A stretch of DNA of 9,239 nucleotides from an uncultured Candidatus Competibacteraceae bacterium. Its GTDB lineage: Bacteria; Pseudomonadota; Gammaproteobacteria; Competibacterales; Competibacteraceae. The notes beneath the pieces are model-generated. The model was not told the origin of the DNA and did no database searches. It saw only the letters and a program-made list of their open reading frames with translations. Positions within the stretch are counted from its first letter, which is position 1; every line of letters begins with the position of its first letter. This document shows, one piece after another, positions 6,130 to 9,239 of this stretch. Position numbers and translations under genes: made by a program. Location: assembly GCA_937872125.1 (NCBI GenBank), contig CALMNY010000228.1, forward strand, positions 1 to 9,239, in the 5' to 3' direction.

Positions 6130-8361
6130 TTACTCCGCGACGGTGATCCGCTCGACGCGCTGAAAGCCGCGCGGCAACGGCTTGCCCCGCCGCCCTCGCT
6201 CCCCGGCGTAGTTTTCCAGATCGGCGGGCTTGAGCTTTAAATCCCGCTTGCCGGCGGTGAGCACGATGCCTCGTTCGGGCGGGACCAGCGTGAGCGTGAC
6301 CAGGCGCTCCTCGCCGGGCAGGTCGAGAATCTTGTTGCCCTTGCCCTTGGGCAGGCGCGGCAATTCGTTGACCGGAAATACCAGTAATCGCCCGCCGCTG
6401 CCAACGGTCGCCAACCGGTCGGTTTCCAGCCCCGTGACCGGCAGGGGCGACAGGATTTTTGCCCCCTCCGGGACGGTTAGTACCAGTTTACCGGCCTTGT
6501 TACGGCTCACCAGGTCGTCGAAGGCGCAGATGAAGCCGTAGCCCGCGTCGGTCGCCAGCAGGTACAGGTCTTCGGCATTGCTGAGCAGCACGCTCACGAA
6601 ACTGGCGCCGTCCGGCGGACTGAGCTTGCCAGTCAGCGGTTCGCCGTAGCCGCGCGCCGAGGCCAGTCCCGCCACCGGCAGGGTGTAGGTTCGTCCCGTG
6701 GTGTCCAGAAACACGGCGGATTGATTGCTGCGGCCCTGCGCCTGGGCCAGAAAACCATCGCCGGCTTTGTAGCTCAGCGCCTCGGCGGCGATCTCGCGCC
6801 CCTTGGCTGCTCGCACCCAGCCTTTTTGCGAGAGCACCACCACCATCGGTTCGCTTGGCGTCAGGCTGGTCTCGTCCAGCACCTGCGCGGGCCGCCGTTC
6901 CACCAGCAGGCAGCGCCGGGGATCGGCGTAACGCTGGGCGTCATCCTGAATCTCCTTGCGGATCAGGGTATTCAGCCGCTTTTCCGAACCGAGCAACTGT
7001 TGTAACTGCTCCTGTTCCTGGCGCAACTGATCCTGTTCGCCGCGCAGCTTCATTTCCTCCAGCCGGGCCAGATGACGCAGTTTGGTTTCCAGAATCGCCT
7101 CGGCCTGAACGTCGGAGAGCTGGAAGCGGGCCATTAAGATCGGCTTGGGCTGCTCTTCGGTGCGCAGGATGCGAATCACCTCGTCCAGATTGAGGTAGGC
7201 GATCAGCAAACCGTCGAGAATGTGCAGGCGCTGTTCGACTTGATGCAGCCGGTATTCCAGCCGCCGCCGCACCGTCATGACCCGGTAGCGCAGCCATTCT
7301 TCCAGAATCTGCTTGAGATTCTTGACCTGGGGCCGACCGTCCAGGCCGATCATGTTCAGGTTGACCCGGTAGCTCTTTTCCAGATCGGTGGTGGCGAACA
7401 GGTGATCCATCAGCAAATCCACGTCCACCCGGTTCGAGCGCAGCGCCAGCACCAGCCGGGTCGGATTCTCGTGGTCCGACTCGTCGCGCAGGTCCTCGAC
7501 CATCGGCAGCTTTTTGTCCCGCATCTGCGCGGCGATCTGTTCCATGAGCCGCGCCCCGGATGCCTGATGCGGCAGGGCAGTGATCACTACGTCGCCGTTG
7601 TCCCGCTCGAACCGGGCGCGCAGCCGCACCGCGCCATTACCGGTCTGATACAGCTTCCGCAGTTCTTCGCGCGGGGTGATGATCTCGGCGCCGCCGGGAT
7701 AATCCGGCGCTGGAACCCGCTCACACAGGGCGTCCACGTCGCAGTCGGGATGATCCAGCAGATGAATGCAGGCGGCGGCGATCTCGCCAAGATTGTGCGG
7801 CGGGATGTCGGTGGCCATACCGACGGCGATGCCGGTCGCGCCATTCAGCAACACGTTGGGCAACCGCGCCGGCAACAGCTTCGGTTCGTCCAGCGTGCCA
7901 TCGAAATTGGGAACCCAGTCCACTGTGCCTTGGCCGAGTTCGGCCAGCAGCACTTGCGCGAACGGCGCCAGCCGCGCCTCGGTATAGCGCATGGCGGCAA
8001 AGGACTTGGGATCATCCGGCGAACCCCAGTTGCCTTGCCCGTCCACCAGCGGATAGCGGTACGAAAACGACTGGGCCATCAGCACCATCGCTTCGTAACA
8101 GGCCAGATCACCGTGCGGGTGGTATTTGCCCAACACATCGCCGATCGTGCGAGCGGATTTTTTATGTTTGGAATTGGCCGACAGGCCGAGTTCGGACATG
8201 GCGTAGACGATGCGCCGCTGCACCGGTTTCAACCCGTCGCCGATATGGGGCAGCGCCCGGTCGAGAATGACGTACATGGAATAGTCCAGGTACGCCTTTT
8301 CGGTGAAGATTTTGAGCGGGACGCGCTCGCTGCTGTCCGCGGTAAAAACGAATTCAGTCAT
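6130..8361 (-). CDS. parC: DNA topoisomerase IV subunit A (ParC)
   Basis: 743 residues against about 752 in E. coli. ParC is the breakage-reunion subunit of topoisomerase IV, which with ParE decatenates daughter chromosomes. The N-terminal winged-helix/tower region aligns closely: [14 protein letters not shown] (19-32), [18 protein letters not shown] (41-58), GKYHPHGD (78-85) and AAMRYTE (122-128), with catalytic Tyr126 (E. coli Tyr120). [14 protein letters not shown] lies downstream and a long coiled-coil region follows. The C-terminal part (about 500-743) has the repeating beta pattern of the ParC pinwheel. ParC rather than GyrA is supported by the length, by HPHGD.ACYEAM and by the E. coli-like decatenase core. 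The quinolone-determining position of E. coli Ser80 is Leu86 (CTG, 8104-8106); the Glu84 equivalent, Glu90, is kept. The ATG at 8361 starts 12 bases after the upstream uma2 stop, with only a weak GAAG-type ribosome site, so co-transcription is likely. parE is not in the window. Confidence 0.97.
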   Translation of the reverse strand: MTEFVFTADSSERVPLKIFTEKAYLDYSMYVILDRALPHIGDGLKPVQRRIVYAMSELGLSANSKHKKSARTIGDVLGKYHPHGDLACYEAMVLMAQSFSYRYPLVDGQGNWGSPDDPKSFAAMRYTEARLAPFAQVLLAELGQGTVDWVPNFDGTLDEPKLLPARLPNVLLNGATGIAVGMATDIPPHNLGEIAAACIHLLDHPDCDVDALCERVPAPDYPGGAEIITPREELRKLYQTGNGAVRLRARFERDNGDVVITALPHQASGARLMEQIAAQMRDKKLPMVEDLRDESDHENPTRLVLALRSNRVDVDLLMDHLFATTDLEKSYRVNLNMIGLDGRPQVKNLKQILEEWLRYRVMTVRRRLEYRLHQVEQRLHILDGLLIAYLNLDEVIRILRTEEQPKPILMARFQLSDVQAEAILETKLRHLARLEEMKLRGEQDQLRQEQEQLQQLLGSEKRLNTLIRKEIQDDAQRYADPRRCLLVERRPAQVLDETSLTPSEPMVVVLSQKGWVRAAKGREIAAEALSYKAGDGFLAQAQGRSNQSAVFLDTTGRTYTLPVAGLASARGYGEPLTGKLSPPDGASFVSVLLSNAEDLYLLATDAGYGFICAFDDLVSRNKAGKLVLTVPEGAKILSPLPVTGLETDRLATVGSGGRLLVFPVNELPRLPKGKGNKILDLPGEERLVTLTLVPPERGIVLTAGKRDLKLKPADLENYAGERGRRGKPLPRGFQRVERITVAE

Positions 8362-8373
8362 TCAGAAACTTCT

Positions 8374-8964
8374 TCAGGAATTGGGAAACACTTCGGCCAA
8401 GTCAATCACGGCATCCGGGCACAGAATTGGCGCGATCGGACCGGTGCGGCGACAATCGCGTTGCCGGTACTGGCCGTTGGCGGGGTCGCGGTAGATTTCA
8501 ATGTGTCGTTGCGGGATATCGAGCAACCAGACTTCCGGGATGCCGTGATGAGCATAGAGCGGTATTTTAACGTCGCGGTCGTAGCGGAGCGTGCTGTCAG
8601 AAACCTCGATGATCAGCAACACATCTTCTACGTGTGGATTTGTTGTTCGATAAAAATCATCGCGCCAGCGTAACAGCGCAATATCCGGCTGAGGTTCCGT
8701 GTGTCCACCAAGGATGATGGGGTCCTGAACGGATACAATCGCTTTTCCATGCAATAGCGAAGCGAACTTATTATTAAAATACTTGACCCCACCGCCATGG
8801 AAACTCCCAAGCGGCGCCATTTCAATGATCTCCCCATCAATCAATTCCACCCGCGAATCTTCGTTCAGTAAACCGACTTCACCCATGCGATGATATTCCG
8901 CCACCGTCCAGCGGTGGCGCGGCTGAACATTCAACGCTTCCCGTTCTACCAAAGGCGTTGACAT
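8374..8964 (-). CDS. Uma2 family (DUF820) putative restriction endonuclease-like protein
   Basis: 196 residues, typical of the Uma2/DUF820 family, which has a PD-(D/E)XK nuclease fold. The putative catalytic set is complete: Glu40 in VELIDGEI, Asp94 in QPDIALL, Glu120 in IIEVSDST and Lys133 in DRDVKIPLYA, followed by the family's YAHHGIPEVWLLD segment (137-149). The N-terminal RHRWTVAEYHRM also fits. The start at 8964 is chosen for its strong Shine-Dalgarno sequence; an in-frame ATG at 9060 would add 32 residues unlike the family. No signal peptide or membrane segment is seen, so it is probably cytoplasmic. Sampled 60-base lines are mostly 45-50% GC, rising to 58% near the 3' end, against about 57-70% in sampled parC lines and higher still in the HEAT gene, which suggests acquisition. 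It sits 12 bases upstream of parC on the same strand. The biological role of Uma2 proteins is poorly known; nuclease activity here is inferred from motifs. Confidence 0.92.
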   Translation of the reverse strand: MSTPLVEREALNVQPRHRWTVAEYHRMGEVGLLNEDSRVELIDGEIIEMAPLGSFHGGGVKYFNNKFASLLHGKAIVSVQDPIILGGHTEPQPDIALLRWRDDFYRTTNPHVEDVLLIIEVSDSTLRYDRDVKIPLYAHHGIPEVWLLDIPQRHIEIYRDPANGQYRQRDCRRTGPIAPILCPDAVIDLAEVFPNS

Positions 8965-8971
8965 GATGCGT

Positions 8972-8977
8972 CCTCCT
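8972..8977 (-). promoter_or_regulatory. Strong Shine-Dalgarno sequence of the Uma2 gene
   Basis: A full AGGAGG on the minus strand lies seven bases before the ATG at 8964-8962. It fixes this as the start in preference to the longer in-frame alternative at 9060. Confidence 0.85.
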
Positions 8978-9045
8978 GATTTGAGATTTAAAAAACCGGC
9001 AGTTGACAAGAGGAAAAATCCGCGGGATTCAGGCTGGACAGATTG

Positions 9046-9077
9046 CCCTTTCCCACCCATGGCGCGGCGGGAAAGGG
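9046..9077. repeat. Perfect 9-bp inverted repeat with 14-base loop
   Basis: CCCTTTCCC (9046-9054) pairs with GGGAAAGGG (9069-9077) across a 14-base GC-rich loop that itself contains CCATGG. It lies about 30 bases after the stop codon of the unidentified minus-strand gene and before uma2. On the minus strand it is not followed by a T-run, so it is not a textbook intrinsic terminator. It may be a transcript-end hairpin, an attenuator or a protein site. Confidence 0.6.
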
Positions 9078-9105
9078 AAAAACAATGCAGGTCAGACGGA
9101 ATGGA

Positions 9106-9239
9106 TCAGGTAATGACCGTCGGCTCATTGCGAGCCGTGCGTTCACGAATGCTGGCCAGACTATTGGCGATCTGGATCAGTTCCGCCAGCGCCTGCTGGG
9201 TGTCGAGATCGTGCCGGGCCGGGTCGGCTTCATAGGCTT
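9106..9239 (-). CDS. C-terminal fragment of an unidentified protein, cut by the window edge
   Basis: A minus-strand frame enters at the right edge and runs 43 codons to TGA at 9108-9106. The visible residues, beginning AYEADPARHDLDTQQALAEL, look like an amphipathic helix (about 14-35) ending in a polar tail. I do not recognise the family. Support for coding comes from the high-GC codon pattern resembling parC, the absence of stops and the position upstream of uma2 on the same strand. It could be a chance open frame, as the fragment is short. It does not resemble the ParE C-terminus. Confidence 0.5.
   Translation of the reverse strand, partial: AYEADPARHDLDTQQALAELIQIANSLASIRERTARNEPTVIT

Noticed and set aside
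7222..8673. Long plus-strand open frame (483 codons) opposite parC and uma2
   Set aside because: It lies across the parC/uma2 junction, is His/Gln/Arg-rich without recognisable domains, and opposes two secure genes.
9003..9030. TTGACA on the plus strand as a -35 box
   Set aside because: No acceptable -10 hexamer follows at 16-18 bases and no plus-strand gene lies downstream within the window.
8965..9060. N-terminal extension of the Uma2 protein from an ATG at 9060
   Set aside because: The ATG lies in the loop of an inverted repeat without a ribosome site, the added residues are unlike the family, and an AGGAGG is ideally placed for the ATG at 8964.
9046..9077. Intrinsic terminator for the right-edge gene
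   Set aside because: On the minus strand the T-run comes before the hairpin, not after it.
8963..9235. Plus-strand open frame of 90 codons at the right edge
   Set aside because: No ribosome site or recognisable domain; it overlaps the uma2 leader and the antisense of a more plausible minus-strand coding end.

Overview
The window looks like a chromosomal segment of a high-GC gammaproteobacterium. The best evidence is a complete ParC that can be followed almost residue by residue against E. coli ParC through its breakage-reunion domain. A very large HEAT-repeat protein, an FHA-domain sigma-54 activator and a Uma2/DUF820 nuclease together would suit a Competibacter-like lineage. That placement is inference; nothing here proves it.

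Layout. Bases 1-4518 (+) are the 3' part of a giant alpha-solenoid gene. At least 1505 residues are HEAT/PBS-lyase-type helical repeats, and its start lies outside the window. A 156-base intergenic region (4519-4674) follows. It holds a perfect-armed hairpin, a weak sigma-54-like GG-N10-GC element, an extended -10-like box and an AT-rich dyad. Bases 4675-6072 (+) encode a complete bacterial enhancer-binding protein with FHA, AAA+ sigma-54 interaction and Fis-type HTH domains. It converges on parC (6130-8361, -). The 57-base gap between them carries a 9-base tandem repeat. Twelve bases upstream of parC, on the same strand, lies a small Uma2-family nuclease gene (8374-8964, -) with a strong Shine-Dalgarno sequence and clearly lower GC than its neighbours. 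Beyond a 141-base gap with a 9-bp inverted repeat, the C-terminal 43 codons of an unidentified minus-strand gene run off the right edge.

How the genes may work together. The HEAT gene and the activator are co-directional but separated by apparent regulatory DNA, so the activator probably has its own promoter and may answer to a local dyad operator. The activator should switch on sigma-54 genes outside the window in response to whatever its FHA domain senses. That domain lacks the usual phosphate-contacting Arg. On the other strand, uma2 and parC are close enough to be co-transcribed, which would make an essential topoisomerase gene depend on an apparently acquired upstream gene. ParC carries Leu at the quinolone-determining position that is Ser80 in E. 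coli.

I see no tRNA, rRNA, CRISPR array, transposase or prophage gene. The long antisense reading frames opposite the HEAT gene and parC are codon-bias shadows.
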